A stretch of DNA of 64,000 nt, from positions 3,162,001 to 3,226,000 of the forward strand of contig NZ_CP043568.1 of NCBI RefSeq assembly GCF_014076415.1, in the 5' to 3' direction. How positions within the stretch are numbered: position 1 is the first letter of the stretch; each line of letters opens with the position of its first letter. The translations under genes and the position numbers were made by a program. This document shows positions 8,311 to 17,756 of this stretch, piece by piece. The notes under the pieces were generated by a model. The model was not told where the DNA came from. It saw only the letters and a list, made by a program, of their open reading frames with translations, and did not search any database. The stretch is from Comamonas testosteroni. Its GTDB lineage: Bacteria; Pseudomonadota; Gammaproteobacteria; Burkholderiales; Burkholderiaceae_C.

Positions 8311-8731
8311 CACAACCTCGTAGATAGACCAACCCCGGTATTTTTCCATTTCATCCGCCCGTAACCAAACAACTGCTGTCTTGATGGAGATAGCACCCGC
8401 CTTGCTGCAGGCGCCAGCCCTGCGCCGGGGGATCTGAGATTCAGCCCGGCGGACTGCAGGTGCCAGTGAAGACGCATCGGCAGCACTGTCGATGACAGCC
8501 GGAAATTCGCCACAGTCCTTTGATGACTCTGCCCGACTTCGAATCACCAGGCACTCGGCTGGGTGCAGCAGGCGACAGCTGCAGTCACCATAATTCCCCA
8601 AACTTGACATGCATCATGAAAGAGGAAGGGTTGGATGGAGTTCCTAGGTAATCAAAGCGCCCAGCCGAGGACGATGAAATGCCAGATCCTGGCGCAGGAA
8701 GCACTTCCCATTGCCCTGATCGAAACGCTGG
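8311..8731. other. intergenic region with no recognised gene
   Basis: This stretch lies between the EamA gene and a small plus-strand gene. Open frames here run antisense or out of frame and have neither recognisable motifs nor ribosome sites. I see no repeat or RNA gene. Confidence 0.4.
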
Positions 8732-8887
8732 ATGACAACAAAAAAAAGCAATCTGCCACACAACCTCAGCCAGCGCGCCGAAGAGATCAAGGCGGAGGTC
8801 TTGAACTCGATGGCTACAGATGATCTCTACGAGCGCCTGCTGGAGCGCCTTGACAGATATTCAAAGACCGTCAACTTGCGCCGCTGA
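8732..8887 (+). CDS. small helical protein (51 aa)
   Basis: This short frame encodes MTTKKSNLPHNLSQRAEEIK followed by AEVLNSMATDDLYERLLERL and a basic tail. It is a highly helical, soluble 51-residue protein with heptad-like spacing of Leu and Ala. A rho-independent terminator begins 22 bases after the stop, which supports a real transcription unit. The ribosome site is weak. No family is recognised. Confidence 0.5.
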   Translation: MTTKKSNLPHNLSQRAEEIKAEVLNSMATDDLYERLLERLDRYSKTVNLRR

Positions 8888-8908
8888 CTTGTTGCACAAC
8901 AGAGACCT

Positions 8909-8935
8909 GCCCGCCATGACGCGGGCTATTTCTTT
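8909..8935 (+). terminator. rho-independent terminator
   Basis: The stem GCCCGC / GCGGGC (8909-8914 and 8921-8926) with a six-base loop is followed by TATTTCTTT. It closes the small gene at 8732-8887. Confidence 0.75.
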
Positions 8936-9226
8936 GGCGGCTTGCATGATGCTGGCTGGATGGGCCACAGCGTCAAATCATCTTCCCAAGCCGCATGGCA
9001 GCACACGATTCCAAGGACAGAAGCTCCAACACCGGCATCGCCTGAGCGGACTCGCGGGTTTGCTCACATTTGAATCCGGGTGACGTAGACCAGACACAAG
9101 GTATGGCAAGAGCTTGTGAGATCACACGCCAGGATGTATGAATGCTGGCTGCTGGTTGTCGCTTTGCAATCCAGGAACAGGCAATGCCGCTCCGTTTCGA
9201 TCTTTGATCGAGGAGGCTCTGGTCAG

Positions 9227-10429
9227 ATGTTCTCGAACAATGACTTCATCTTGGTTCTGACGCCGTCGCTGGCGATACTGGTTCTGGCTGCCATATTGAT
9301 CGTTGTCTGGCTTGTCCAACGATCACAGCGCTTTCTGCTTTGGCAAGCTTGCGCCTATTCACTCACAGCACTGCCTCTCGGAGCGCAAAGCCTGCTCCCT
9401 CTCGAAGAGCTCAATCGCTATGCCCTACTCATCGGCGGCTTCTACCTGCTTAGCGCGTGGTGTCTTGCCAGAAGCTGGGCAGAGCGCTGGCGTGTATCCA
9501 CCCAACCGCATGCAGCATTACTCATTGTCATAGTCACCCTGGCTGCGCTTTACCAATTCAGCAGGGTCGAGCCGAATGTCTGGGCTCGGGTGAGCTCTTT
9601 CAGTGTCGGTTCCGGTCTTGTTTTACTGCTGCCTATTTTGCAGATCCGCTCAAGGAGGAACTCATTCGACTGGCTCGATCAATCGCTGCTCTGGCTGAGC
9701 ATCCTCTTCACCGCCTACACCTTCACTCGACCCGTCTTGATCTGGCTGCTGGGATATTCCGATCTCCGTTCCCTGCCAGGTTCGCCCTATTGGGTCTTGA
9801 CACAGCTGAGCATTCTGAACTTCTCGCTGCTTTTCACCGTGGTGATGACCGCGATTGCCGTGAAGGAAACGGTTGGCAATCTGCGCAAGGAACGTGACTT
9901 TGATGCTTTGACGCAGGTACTGAATCGCCGCTCCTTTCAGGAATATGCCCAGAAACGTCTTGCCAACCTAAGGCTCTATCCCATGGCGGTGCTAGCCTGC
10001 GATATAGATCACTTCAAACGCATCAACGACGCCTGGGGCCACGAGCGCGGTGACAAGGTGCTGCAGCTTGTTTCGGCGATTCTGCAAAGCAATATGCGAG
10101 AACACGACCTTGTCGCCCGGTTTGGCGGTGAAGAGTTTGTGATCTTGCTGACGAACATTGCGCTGAAGGATGCCGAAGCCATTGCCAGGCAAATCCAGCG
10201 TGACATCGGCTCAAGCAATGACATTCTGCCATCCGGCACCAGAATGACCATGAGCTTTGGGCTTTCATCGATCACCCAGGCATTTCAATTTGAGCGGGCC
10301 CTTAAGGAAGCGGATCAGCTCCTCTACCAAGCAAAGAATGCCGGGCGTGATCGGGTACATGTGTCTGGAGTGGACTATCCGGATATGCCGATCGAAAGCC
10401 CCCGGCAGTCGGACAAAATTGCAGCTTGA
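9227..10429 (+). CDS. membrane-bound diguanylate cyclase (GGDEF)
   Basis: This enzyme makes cyclic di-GMP from two GTP. ATG 9227 follows a perfect AGGAGG. The 400-residue protein has six or seven membrane helices in its first ~215 residues, then a GGDEF domain beginning DALTQVLNRRSF. The active-site loop is GGEEF. An intact inhibitory site, RxxD (REHD), lies five residues before it, so the enzyme should be product-inhibited. The sensory part has no named domain. The gene stands alone. Confidence 0.92.
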   Translation: MFSNNDFILVLTPSLAILVLAAILIVVWLVQRSQRFLLWQACAYSLTALPLGAQSLLPLEELNRYALLIGGFYLLSAWCLARSWAERWRVSTQPHAALLIVIVTLAALYQFSRVEPNVWARVSSFSVGSGLVLLLPILQIRSRRNSFDWLDQSLLWLSILFTAYTFTRPVLIWLLGYSDLRSLPGSPYWVLTQLSILNFSLLFTVVMTAIAVKETVGNLRKERDFDALTQVLNRRSFQEYAQKRLANLRLYPMAVLACDIDHFKRINDAWGHERGDKVLQLVSAILQSNMREHDLVARFGGEEFVILLTNIALKDAEAIARQIQRDIGSSNDILPSGTRMTMSFGLSSITQAFQFERALKEADQLLYQAKNAGRDRVHVSGVDYPDMPIESPRQSDKIAA

Positions 10430-10606
10430 TCCGCCGCGCCGATTCCTGATCCCCCGAAGTAAGGGGTTCTCACTTGGTCCTCGGCCATCGCCACATGCCG
10501 CAGCCTGCCGAGCAGCAAAGAGAATGCGGCGCGGTCCGCATCGCTATCCAGCCCTTTCCAGCCAGCCGCGTATTGCATTTGAATCGACCGCCGGTGCTGG
10601 TAGCGG

Positions 10607-10620
10607 CCGGCCAGAAGCAG
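10607..10620 (+). repeat. dispersed palindrome core CCGGCCAGAAGCAG, copy 1
   Basis: This is one of four exact copies of this 14-mer in the window; variant copies lie near 25304, 46273, 48693 and 60984. All are intergenic, as in REP-like palindromes. This one lies between the diguanylate cyclase and the first Nudix gene. Confidence 0.6.
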
Positions 10621-10679
10621 TCCTTCGTTCAGGCATGCACAATGCACGCAACCAGATTCGGATTATTCAGAGACAACGC

Positions 10680-11207
10680 ATGTACACAAGCAAGTGGAGG
10701 CCTGCCGCATCCATAAAAGTCAAGGCGCTTGGACTTCACTGGCGAGAAGGCAAGTTGTTGGCTGCCGAGGTATTGGATGACCAGGGCCACCTGAAAGGTG
10801 TTCGCCCCCTGGGAGGCAGTATCGAATTCGGCGAGCACTGGCAATCAGCGCTGATACGTGAGTTCAAGGAGGAGCTGGGCGTCGACGCTGAAATAGTGGG
10901 TACTCCACTCGTGATGGAGAACATCTATACCCATGAAGGGGAGCCTGGCCACGAAGTGCTGTTCATTTGCGAGGTACTGTTCAGCATCGCGAATTCTGAA
11001 AACCAAAGCAGCATTGAGTTTCATGAAGACAGTGGAGCGCAATGCACCGCCAGATGGTTTGATTTGGCCGAACTCGACTTGCCTGAAGGACCTGCACTCT
11101 TGCCTGTGGGTCTGAAGAAAGCCCTTCAGGGCAAGCATCATTGCCAGGCAGATACTGCCACTGGCAGTCCTGTTTGCGCTGAAGCGCCTTGCACTGTCGC
11201 TGAATGA
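10680..11207 (+). CDS. Nudix hydrolase
   Basis: The 175-residue protein contains a complete Nudix box, G-S-I-E-F-G-E followed by REFKEELG, giving GX5EX7REUXEEXGU. Enzymes of this fold cleave nucleoside diphosphates linked to another group; the substrate here is not predictable. The region before ATG 10680 holds a dispersed repeat, and the start has no strong ribosome site. A second, different Nudix gene lies 500 bases downstream on the same strand. Confidence 0.85.
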   Translation: MYTSKWRPAASIKVKALGLHWREGKLLAAEVLDDQGHLKGVRPLGGSIEFGEHWQSALIREFKEELGVDAEIVGTPLVMENIYTHEGEPGHEVLFICEVLFSIANSENQSSIEFHEDSGAQCTARWFDLAELDLPEGPALLPVGLKKALQGKHHCQADTATGSPVCAEAPCTVAE

Positions 11208-11710
11208 CTGAAATAGACCATGCTCTGGCTCTGCTGCGGTCAAGAATTCTCCCTCGAAGGAATGCCCCAGCATGGAAGTCAACACATCACATATTCCCAG
11301 ATATTCAACTGCCGATCTGGGCAGCGCATTCAGCTTCTGACAACCAATGGATGGTCTCACCGCATCCCGGACCGCCAATTTCTTGAGCGCCTTGTCTCAG
11401 CATCTCAACGAGTGGTCGTGGCCGTCTCCCAAGAGCAATGGTCAGTTTTTGCGCGCGCAATCACTGGACTGTCCAATGGCTATCTATCGATGGCATGGAG
11501 TCATTGATTCATGCCGCTGTCATTCCCCCCGGGACGCCACACCCGATCCAGAAGACCGAGCAGGCCATCGTGGAGATGCTGATGGGCTATCTCTGTGGCG
11601 GCTCGCGGCGCATCACATGAAGGTTGGGCTTTAGGGAGAACCTGCAGCGGCTGGCTTCGGTGCGTGGGTATTCGCGAGAGCAGCCAAGGCCCTGGCATGA
11701 AAATAGTTCC
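11208..11710 (+). other. unresolved stretch between two Nudix genes
   Basis: All three plus frames are open for part of this region (11220-11507, 11347-11634 and 11438-11620), but none has a recognised motif or a good start. The middle frames look protein-like for short distances, which may mean a decayed, frameshifted gene. No family could be assigned. Confidence 0.3.
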
Positions 11711-12136
11711 ATGAAATCGGAAACTCCATTGCGCCCGAACAAGGCCTGTCCAGTGGTCATTCGGGACCGAGACACCATCGAAATATTGGCATTTGAGCAC
11801 CCGCTGGCAGGTCTGCAACTTGTCAAAGGCACGATTGAACCGGGCGAAAGCTCCAGAGAGGCGGCATTGCGCGAATTGCGCGAAGAAAGTGGACTTGAAG
11901 CATCTGAAGTCTTGCTGAATCTGGGAGTATGGGCATCTGGCTATGAGGACCAGATCTGGGCATTCCATCTGTGTGCTGTGGAAAGTTCACCCGAATCCTG
12001 GACATATCGGACCGGCGATGATGGCGGTCATGACTTCAAGTTCTTCTGGCATCCGCTTGCACAGCCGCCAGATGAGCGATGGCACCAGGTGTTTCACGGT
12101 GCGCTGGAATACATCGCAAGCAAGTTATCCGCTTGA
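11711..12136 (+). CDS. Nudix hydrolase
   Basis: This 141-residue protein has the Nudix box GTIEPGE...REAALRELREESG, matching the consensus exactly. The sequence begins MKSETPLRPNKACPVVIRD and ends in a helical segment after WHPL. It differs from the neighbouring Nudix protein and is shorter. The C-terminal region (FKFFWHPL) resembles small Nudix proteins of unknown substrate. A perfect hairpin lies 28 bases after the stop. Confidence 0.85.
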   Translation: MKSETPLRPNKACPVVIRDRDTIEILAFEHPLAGLQLVKGTIEPGESSREAALRELREESGLEASEVLLNLGVWASGYEDQIWAFHLCAVESSPESWTYRTGDDGGHDFKFFWHPLAQPPDERWHQVFHGALEYIASKLSA

Positions 12137-12164
12137 CGTAGTTGACTGCTCTGATGTGGACTTT

Positions 12165-12196
12165 TCCCGCAGTCGGCCTCATTGCAGACTGCGGGA
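12165..12196. repeat. perfect 10-bp hairpin between convergent genes
   Basis: TCCCGCAGTC (12165-12174) pairs with GACTGCGGGA (12187-12196) around a 12-base loop. There is no T-tract on either side, so it resembles a REP-type palindrome or an RNA-stabilising hairpin more than a terminator. It sits between the second Nudix gene and the PepSY gene, which run towards each other. Confidence 0.65.
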
Positions 12197-12326
12197 CAAG
12201 ACATCGGATGGAAGCCGGATGAGGCAATTGCCTGCCTGGCTTGCGTCCGAAGCTCCGCTAGGCAAGATCGCTCGGTTCTTGAGGCAGGCCGTAAAGCAAC
12301 GCTCTCCGACCGCACCATCCCCAAGA

Positions 12327-13844
12327 TCAAAATCGGCGCCTGTGCCCGATGAACAGCTTCAGTCTCCTGTAGCCCAGCACGATGCCGGTCAGTGCCAGAG
12401 CCAGCGTACCAATGCTCAGCAAAACGAGGATGGCATCACGTGGCCAAGCGTGGCGCAGCATCCACGGCAGGTCCCAACTGTGCAGGAAATTGAACAGCCA
12501 CCGCCCTGTACGCTGCCGTTGGTCCAGGCTCAGCACAACATCACCGGAGTCCGGGCTGATGTAAACGATAGTGTTTCCCGGATCTCCAAACTGCACCCGA
12601 AGCACAGGCAGGCCACGCGCCGCAGCTGAATACATAGAGGCTTCGCCCCGACGGTAATAGTAGGCGTCGTACTCGTTCAGCAACGTGGTCGAGCGAATGG
12701 CAAAAGGAAACAGCTTCTTCGCCGCCTGCTCCAGTCTCGAGCGGTCAAGTTCCCTCTCTACCTGCGGCGCAGCAAGGTTTGCGGACAGGACGCGGGTCTG
12801 CCCCACTCCATTGAAGGCCAGCAGGTAGGGCTGCCCATCCAGTACTTTCCATTCGACCTCGCGCGTGTCAAACCCCTCGGCACTGAGCAATGTCAGCGCT
12901 TCGTGCGTGGTGAGCCTGAAGGGATTGCTTCCTGGACTTGCATGCTGGTAGGCATGCAGATCGGGACGAGGTCCTTGCGGGCTGAAGATCCCCAGCGGAT
13001 TCATGGACATCAGGCCGCTGAAGATCCAGCAGATCATCATCGCTCCAAATACGAGGCCGGTGATGTGATGCCAGCGCATCTGGAACTCCCGATACGGCGT
13101 CTTGGCTCCGGATTTGTAGCGACCGTTGAAGCGCCATCGCCAGATGCCCACCAAGGCACCGGCAATGGCGGAGACGGTTCCCAATGCCGAGAGCCCGATG
13201 ACCATCCAGCTCCACACAGGGTCCTTGGAGCCTTCACGCACGATATACACCCAGTGAAGCCAGGCTCCCACATAGTTCCAGTAGCGTTGATGGCGCGGTA
13301 CATCCATGACCACCTCGGCAGTGGTCGACGAGATGTACAGCAGGCTTGATGCGGAATCATCCATCAGGGCCTTGATGAGAGGCCGATGGGGATCGAGCGA
13401 GGCGGAATGCGTCCAGCGATCGTCTTGCGTACGACCTTGCAGCACTCCATTTGCCCCGGGCAGGAAGGCCTTGGCGCTGCGCAAGGCTGCTGCGTCGTCG
13501 GGCGGCGGCGCAACAACGCCCGTGCCGGCATCCACCACACGCAGCGTGCCGTCTGCCTCCATGAGCCGGTAACCAGGGCGGCCCGCAATAGTGGTGAGGA
13601 TGATCTGCTGCACCTTGTCAGCAGACTGGCTTTGCTTCAGAGCTGCCTCAACAGGCAGGTAGCTCTGCTCAGAGCTCAGGGAAGGCAATGCCTGCAGGCG
13701 CTCGGTAGGCAGCAGTTTGGGGTAGCCGACAAAGAGCATCACCACCCCGCTGAAGAGCCATAGCGCCATCAACACACATGCAGCCACCCCGGTCCATCGA
13801 TGCACCAGAAACACAAGCCGTTTGGCATGAGCGGAAGTCCACAT
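12327..13844 (-). CDS. PepSY-domain membrane protein (FoxB-like)
   Basis: This 505-residue inner-membrane protein has the N-terminal LVFLVHRWTGVAACVLMALW helix typical of PepSY-TM proteins and further helices near residues 185-215, 260-280 and at the C-terminus. Large periplasmic segments lie between them. Family members accompany ferrisiderophore receptors and are thought to reduce or release iron in the periplasm. The gene starts 11 bases after the TonB-receptor gene stops, so the two form one transcript. No heme ligands beyond scattered His residues were assigned. Confidence 0.88.
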   Translation of the reverse strand: MWTSAHAKRLVFLVHRWTGVAACVLMALWLFSGVVMLFVGYPKLLPTERLQALPSLSSEQSYLPVEAALKQSQSADKVQQIILTTIAGRPGYRLMEADGTLRVVDAGTGVVAPPPDDAAALRSAKAFLPGANGVLQGRTQDDRWTHSASLDPHRPLIKALMDDSASSLLYISSTTAEVVMDVPRHQRYWNYVGAWLHWVYIVREGSKDPVWSWMVIGLSALGTVSAIAGALVGIWRWRFNGRYKSGAKTPYREFQMRWHHITGLVFGAMMICWIFSGLMSMNPLGIFSPQGPRPDLHAYQHASPGSNPFRLTTHEALTLLSAEGFDTREVEWKVLDGQPYLLAFNGVGQTRVLSANLAAPQVERELDRSRLEQAAKKLFPFAIRSTTLLNEYDAYYYRRGEASMYSAAARGLPVLRVQFGDPGNTIVYISPDSGDVVLSLDQRQRTGRWLFNFLHSWDLPWMLRHAWPRDAILVLLSIGTLALALTGIVLGYRRLKLFIGHRRRF

Positions 13845-13855
13845 CGGCGGCCCGC

Positions 13856-16042
13856 TCAGAAACGATGGTTCAGTGTCAGCTCAACACGTCGCCCTTCCCC
13901 GACGAGCCACTGCGTGTTGGTGTAGTAGGAGGTCGTGAAGTAGTGCTTGTCGAAAATGTTGAATCCGCGCAGCGTGAACGTGGTGGCCTTGGTAGCCTTC
14001 CATTGCAGCGCCAGGTCTGCCGTGGTGTAGGCAGGCAGCTTCAAAGTGTTCGCATTGTCTGAATAGCGCTTTCCCACATGACGAAGGCCGCCGGACAGCG
14101 TCCAATCAGGCACGACTTTCCAGCTCACCCAGACATTGGCAACACGCTCCGGCACGTCGGTGGGAATATTGCCATTGCGTGAAACAGCGATGCCGCCCAC
14201 GGACTCGCTGAAATCGTCATAGCGAGCCTTGAGCAGCGCAAAGTTGGCATCAATCTGCACGGCCTTGCTGACTTGCATCGATAGTGTGCTCTCGATGCCC
14301 TTGGAGGAGCGTTCGCCAACCTGTATGCGCAGAGCGGGGTTTGCAGGGTCTCGCGTCAACAAGTTGTTTTTGGTGATGGAGTACGCTGCAAGCGTCCAGT
14401 CACCCTTGCCTTCCCAGAAGGATTGCTTGATACCGACCTCAAACTGTTTGCCGCTCGATACGTCGAAGGCAGAATTAGCCGCCGACAACATCAGCAGCCC
14501 GCTCACTGGATCTGCGGCCTTGGATGCCTGCGCATACAGCGACAGCTGAAGACTTAGCTTGTAGACCGAACCAAGTCGCCAACCGGTGTTGGAGTAGCTG
14601 CGTTTGAACGCCTGATTGCCCGCCACCAGGTCCTGGCGCGATAGGTTCGCATGGTCGAAGCGGGTGCCCGCCACGACAGACCAGCGATCCGTCAGTTCAA
14701 GCCGGTCTTCAGCAAACAGCGCATATTGCTCGGCCTTGTTTTGATAGCGGGGAATGAAGGGTACGGAGCTGCTGTAGTAGCCCGGGACGGGGTTGTAGGG
14801 ATCGACCGGACCGGAGCTGCCGGTATAAGTGTTGTTGGTGTGCTGAAACGATGCGCGGTTCACGTCGAAGCCCACGGAGAGCTGGTTTGAACGTCCGAGC
14901 AAGCTGCCGTTGAAGGTCACATCCGTGGTGTTGCCTGTCTGCGTCTGGTCGTGATTGATCTCGGTGTTGTCCGAGCGGTCGATCAATCCCGTAGCAGCGT
15001 TGTACCGGTACGCTTCAGCATTGCGCCAATAGCGGTCGCTGCCAATGTGGTAGAGCTTGCTTCGTACGACGATATTGCTGCCGGGTGCCCACTGAGCGGC
15101 CAGCTCGGTCCAGCGATCCTTGAACTGGATGCGGCTGTCGGCAACGTTGTAGTTGCGCTCTCGGATCGCAGGGTCTTGTACTCCGTTGATCAGCGGTGTA
15201 CCGAAGTAGCGCATGGGCTTTTGCCGGCCCTGTGCGTGTGACAGTTGCAGATTGAGGTCAGGTGTCACATCCCAGCGCAGAGCGCCGGAAATCGTGCGAT
15301 TGCTGGAATCGCCACGATCCACCCACCCGTCCGATTGGTCGCCACTGACATCCAGGCGATAGGACCATTGCTCATTGATCGCGCCTCCGCTGCCAAAGGC
15401 CAATGCACGTTTGCCTTTTGTTCCCACCGTAGCCTGGACTTCATTCTGAACAGGACCGCGCGTGGGCTTTTTGGGAATCACGTTGACCACGCCACCAATC
15501 GCGCCGTCACCGTAGATCACGGATGCGGGTCCGCGCAGTACTTCGATGCGGTCGATCGACCAGGTGTCGAAGGGAAAACTCACACCGACTCCCCCGTATT
15601 GGCGCGTACCGTCGTATAGACGCATGACCGAGGTGGAGTCCGTGAAACCTCGTGCCGAGAGCGCGCTGCCACTGTTGCCCGGATGTCCCAGACTGGTGAT
15701 GCCGGTAGATCGCGTGATTGCGTCAACCAGAGAAGTGTCGCCGCGAGCTTCCAGTTGCTCGCGCGTGGTCACCTCGACACTGGCCGGAGTGTCGCGTGCA
15801 CTGAGGTCAAGTCGGCTGCCGGTGCCCACTGAACGCTCCAAAGGAGTGTCCCCCGATGAACGTACGGTAACCGTGTCCAGGGTGACGTCGGTTTGTGCCC
15901 AACTGGCAGAGCTCGCTACTACAAGAGGAACAGCCAATAGCAGATGGACCACAGCCAGGACCACGCTGTTGCGTTGAAAGAAGGCGAGCGAAAGAGAACT
16001 CGCGTTGCCATTGGGCATCGCGCCATAAAAGGGATGGGTCAT
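13856..16042 (-). CDS. TonB-dependent siderophore receptor
   Basis: This 728-residue outer-membrane receptor has a long signal sequence ending near ...SSASWAQ. A TonB-box-like segment follows (TVTV), then the plug domain with IDRIEVLRGPASVIYGDG-type motifs and a beta-barrel ending in the aromatic ...LTLNHRF. It should import a ferric siderophore or related complex using TonB energy. It is flanked in the same operon by DUF2946 upstream and PepSY downstream. No convincing Fur box was found by eye. Earlier or later starts in the long leader are possible. Confidence 0.93.
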   Translation of the reverse strand: MTHPFYGAMPNGNASSLSLAFFQRNSVVLAVVHLLLAVPLVVASSASWAQTDVTLDTVTVRSSGDTPLERSVGTGSRLDLSARDTPASVEVTTREQLEARGDTSLVDAITRSTGITSLGHPGNSGSALSARGFTDSTSVMRLYDGTRQYGGVGVSFPFDTWSIDRIEVLRGPASVIYGDGAIGGVVNVIPKKPTRGPVQNEVQATVGTKGKRALAFGSGGAINEQWSYRLDVSGDQSDGWVDRGDSSNRTISGALRWDVTPDLNLQLSHAQGRQKPMRYFGTPLINGVQDPAIRERNYNVADSRIQFKDRWTELAAQWAPGSNIVVRSKLYHIGSDRYWRNAEAYRYNAATGLIDRSDNTEINHDQTQTGNTTDVTFNGSLLGRSNQLSVGFDVNRASFQHTNNTYTGSSGPVDPYNPVPGYYSSSVPFIPRYQNKAEQYALFAEDRLELTDRWSVVAGTRFDHANLSRQDLVAGNQAFKRSYSNTGWRLGSVYKLSLQLSLYAQASKAADPVSGLLMLSAANSAFDVSSGKQFEVGIKQSFWEGKGDWTLAAYSITKNNLLTRDPANPALRIQVGERSSKGIESTLSMQVSKAVQIDANFALLKARYDDFSESVGGIAVSRNGNIPTDVPERVANVWVSWKVVPDWTLSGGLRHVGKRYSDNANTLKLPAYTTADLALQWKATKATTFTLRGFNIFDKHYFTTSYYTNTQWLVGEGRRVELTLNHRF

Positions 16043-16132
16043 GAACTACCTGCGTGCAAGTGAAATCGGCCGGGCAGGACTGAGCCCGACGGCGATAGGC
16101 TGTATCCGCCATTGATTGGCGGCACAGTGGAC

Positions 16133-16501
16133 TTACACGAGCGTTGGCGGCCCTCGCGGAGGCAGGGGTGCCCCCACCAGCGCGGCAATGCGTGCTGAAA
16201 CTACTGGCCGTAGCGCCAAGCCGAGTGGCTGAGGCTGCTCAAGATGCGGTGATGAATAGCTCGGCGGTGTCGTGATGGTCAGACACAAGGGGCAGTCCAG
16301 CGAATGATGCAGCCCTGGCGCGGCCTGGCCGTCCTCATCAAGCATGATCACCTGCATGCTGCCACTTGAGGTACAGACCACTTCGATGGCTTTTGGATGC
16401 ACTATGGGCGAAGCCATTGCAATACTCAACGTCAGCATGAACCACGCCAGAATCAGGCGGGTCAGTGACAGGGAGCTACGCAGCGCTTGCATGATTGGCA
16501 T
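16133..16501 (-). CDS. DUF2946 family protein (122 aa)
   Basis: This short protein has an N-terminal membrane or signal segment (LILAWFMLTLSIAMA), a HHSLDCPLC motif at about residues 85-93 and a C-terminal ALVGAPLPPRGPP segment typical of DUF2946. The His/Cys motif suggests metal binding. Members often lie beside TonB receptors for copper or siderophores, as here. It begins the operon that continues into the receptor after 90 bases. Confidence 0.82.
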   Translation of the reverse strand: MPIMQALRSSLSLTRLILAWFMLTLSIAMASPIVHPKAIEVVCTSSGSMQVIMLDEDGQAAPGLHHSLDCPLCLTITTPPSYSSPHLEQPQPLGLALRPVVSARIAALVGAPLPPRGPPTLV

Positions 16502-16601
16502 TATGAGGCCTCCGACGAAGGCCGAGAGTTGTCGATTTCTCGTTACTTCGCGCTATCGAGGAGATGCAGCCGTGTGCCGCCGCGTCCCCGAGTCCTCGCA
16601 A

Positions 16602-16654
16602 CAGAAAAATTGCAGTTTTTGAGCGATGGTGACCGTTGCAAAACCACTGTTCTT
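16602..16654. repeat. diverged dispersed repeat, copy A
   Basis: This segment resembles the one at 28571-28619. Both follow the order gaa...GC-A-TTTTGAGCGAT...TGACCG-TGCA...CTGTTCTT. It lies in the 400-base gap between the DUF2946 gene and a small plus-strand gene. The rest of that gap (16655-16772) holds no recognised feature. Confidence 0.5.
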
Positions 16655-16772
16655 CCAGGCAGTCGGCCGTGTCCGAATCCGGAAGGCGGACATTCATGGG
16701 CTGAGCTTTGCAGGGCGAGCACGCAGACGTGTCCGTGACATGCGAACGGGCGAGCCGCACTACTCTGAAAAG

Positions 16773-16904
16773 ATGTCGAAATCAGCGCACCTTCTCGGTG
16801 CCGGTTACTTCGCGGAAGAAATCATCGATCGCATCGACCATTTTCGACAGCTGCAAGCAGCCCTCAGTGGTTGGCTGCTGCCGGCCGGGGCGGCATTCGA
16901 ATGA
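16773..16904 (+). CDS. small protein coupled to the nucleotidyltransferase (43 aa)
   Basis: This frame encodes MSKSAHLLGAGYFAEEIIDR and a further helical segment ending in LLPAGAAFE. Its stop overlaps the next start in an ATGA arrangement (16901-16904), which implies translational coupling. It is too short for a known domain and the ribosome site is modest. The coupling is the main reason to list it. Confidence 0.35.
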   Translation: MSKSAHLLGAGYFAEEIIDRIDHFRQLQAALSGWLLPAGAAFE

Positions 16905-17719
16905 ACCACTGCGCTATCCTTGACCTGATGAAAAGCTGTCTTGACGCCGCTCCCACCTTCATCAAGGTTCTCCCAGTCAGACCTCTACAATCCGAGTTCG
17001 TCAACCTGATTGACGAGGCGCGTGACAGTCTGGTGCAGGAACTCGGGGCAATCCTAGACAGTCTGTATCTGTACGGCAGCGTGCCCAGAGCGATGGCCAA
17101 ACCTGGAAAGTCGGACTTGGATTTGATGTTGGTGCTTTCGAGACCGCTTTCCACACCAGAGGCTGAATCTCTTGAGCGTGTCCGTTCCAACCTGGAGGCT
17201 GGCCATCCTGAAGTCACCAAGATCGATTTGGATCTGGGTGTACTTGAAGATGTGCTTAGCCCGGCCAATTTGTATAGCTGGGGCTACTGGCTCAAGCATG
17301 AGTGCCGCTGTATTTATGGTTCAGATCTGGCACTTCGGTTTCAGGCATTTCAGCCCTCACCTGCAGTTGCGAAAGCAGTCAATGGGGACTATGTCCAGGT
17401 TCTCCGCAACTACGTGACGCACATCTCTCAAGCACATGACGAAGACGCAACGAGACGGCTGAAAAAAGAGGCTGCAAAAAAGCTGGTTCGCGCAACCAAC
17501 GTCCTGCGCCTTGAGGCAGACCGTCTATGGCCTGAATCTCTGGAGGAATACACCACGTTTTTTTCGGTCCGATTTCCCGAAATGGCTGAACAAATGGAGT
17601 TCTTTCTTGAGCATGCCAAAACGCCCTCGGCAACGAACAACGTTTTCAATCAGAGGCTGGTGTTCTTTGTCGATTGGATGCAAGGGCTCCAGTGTTCATC
17701 CGCGTCTGCTCAGTACTAA
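16901..17719 (+). CDS. nucleotidyltransferase-fold protein
   Basis: This 272-residue protein carries the nucleotidyltransferase signature LYGSVPRAMAKPGKSDLDLML, i.e. GS-x-x-R followed by D-L-D, the metal-binding motif of the aminoglycoside adenylyltransferase/MNT superfamily. A helical C-terminal half follows. It could modify a small molecule such as an aminoglycoside, or a protein, as MNT antitoxins do. Without a HEPN partner next to it, the first reading is slightly favoured. A later start at 16928 is also possible. Confidence 0.75.
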   Translation: MNHCAILDLMKSCLDAAPTFIKVLPVRPLQSEFVNLIDEARDSLVQELGAILDSLYLYGSVPRAMAKPGKSDLDLMLVLSRPLSTPEAESLERVRSNLEAGHPEVTKIDLDLGVLEDVLSPANLYSWGYWLKHECRCIYGSDLALRFQAFQPSPAVAKAVNGDYVQVLRNYVTHISQAHDEDATRRLKKEAAKKLVRATNVLRLEADRLWPESLEEYTTFFSVRFPEMAEQMEFFLEHAKTPSATNNVFNQRLVFFVDWMQGLQCSSASAQY

Positions 17720-17735
17720 ACAGCAACGGCAGCAA

Positions 17736-17749
17736 CCGGCCAGAAGCAG
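17736..17749 (+). repeat. dispersed palindrome core, copy 2
   Basis: An exact CCGGCCAGAAGCAG lies in the 37-base gap between the nucleotidyltransferase gene and the convergent lysE-like gene. It is the same core as at 10607. Confidence 0.6.
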
Positions 17750-17756
17750 CCGCTCG

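Noticed and set aside
8928..9083. Small frame with a signal-like start (MTRAISLAACMMLAGWATAS)
   Set aside because: Its start codon lies inside the terminator hairpin at 8909-8926, and no ribosome site precedes it.
11220..11640. Three overlapping plus-strand frames that look protein-like in part
   Set aside because: None has a good start or a known motif. They may be a decayed gene, but I cannot show which one.
14600..15980. Several plus-strand frames of 80-140 aa
   Set aside because: They are shadows of the TonB-dependent receptor on the minus strand.
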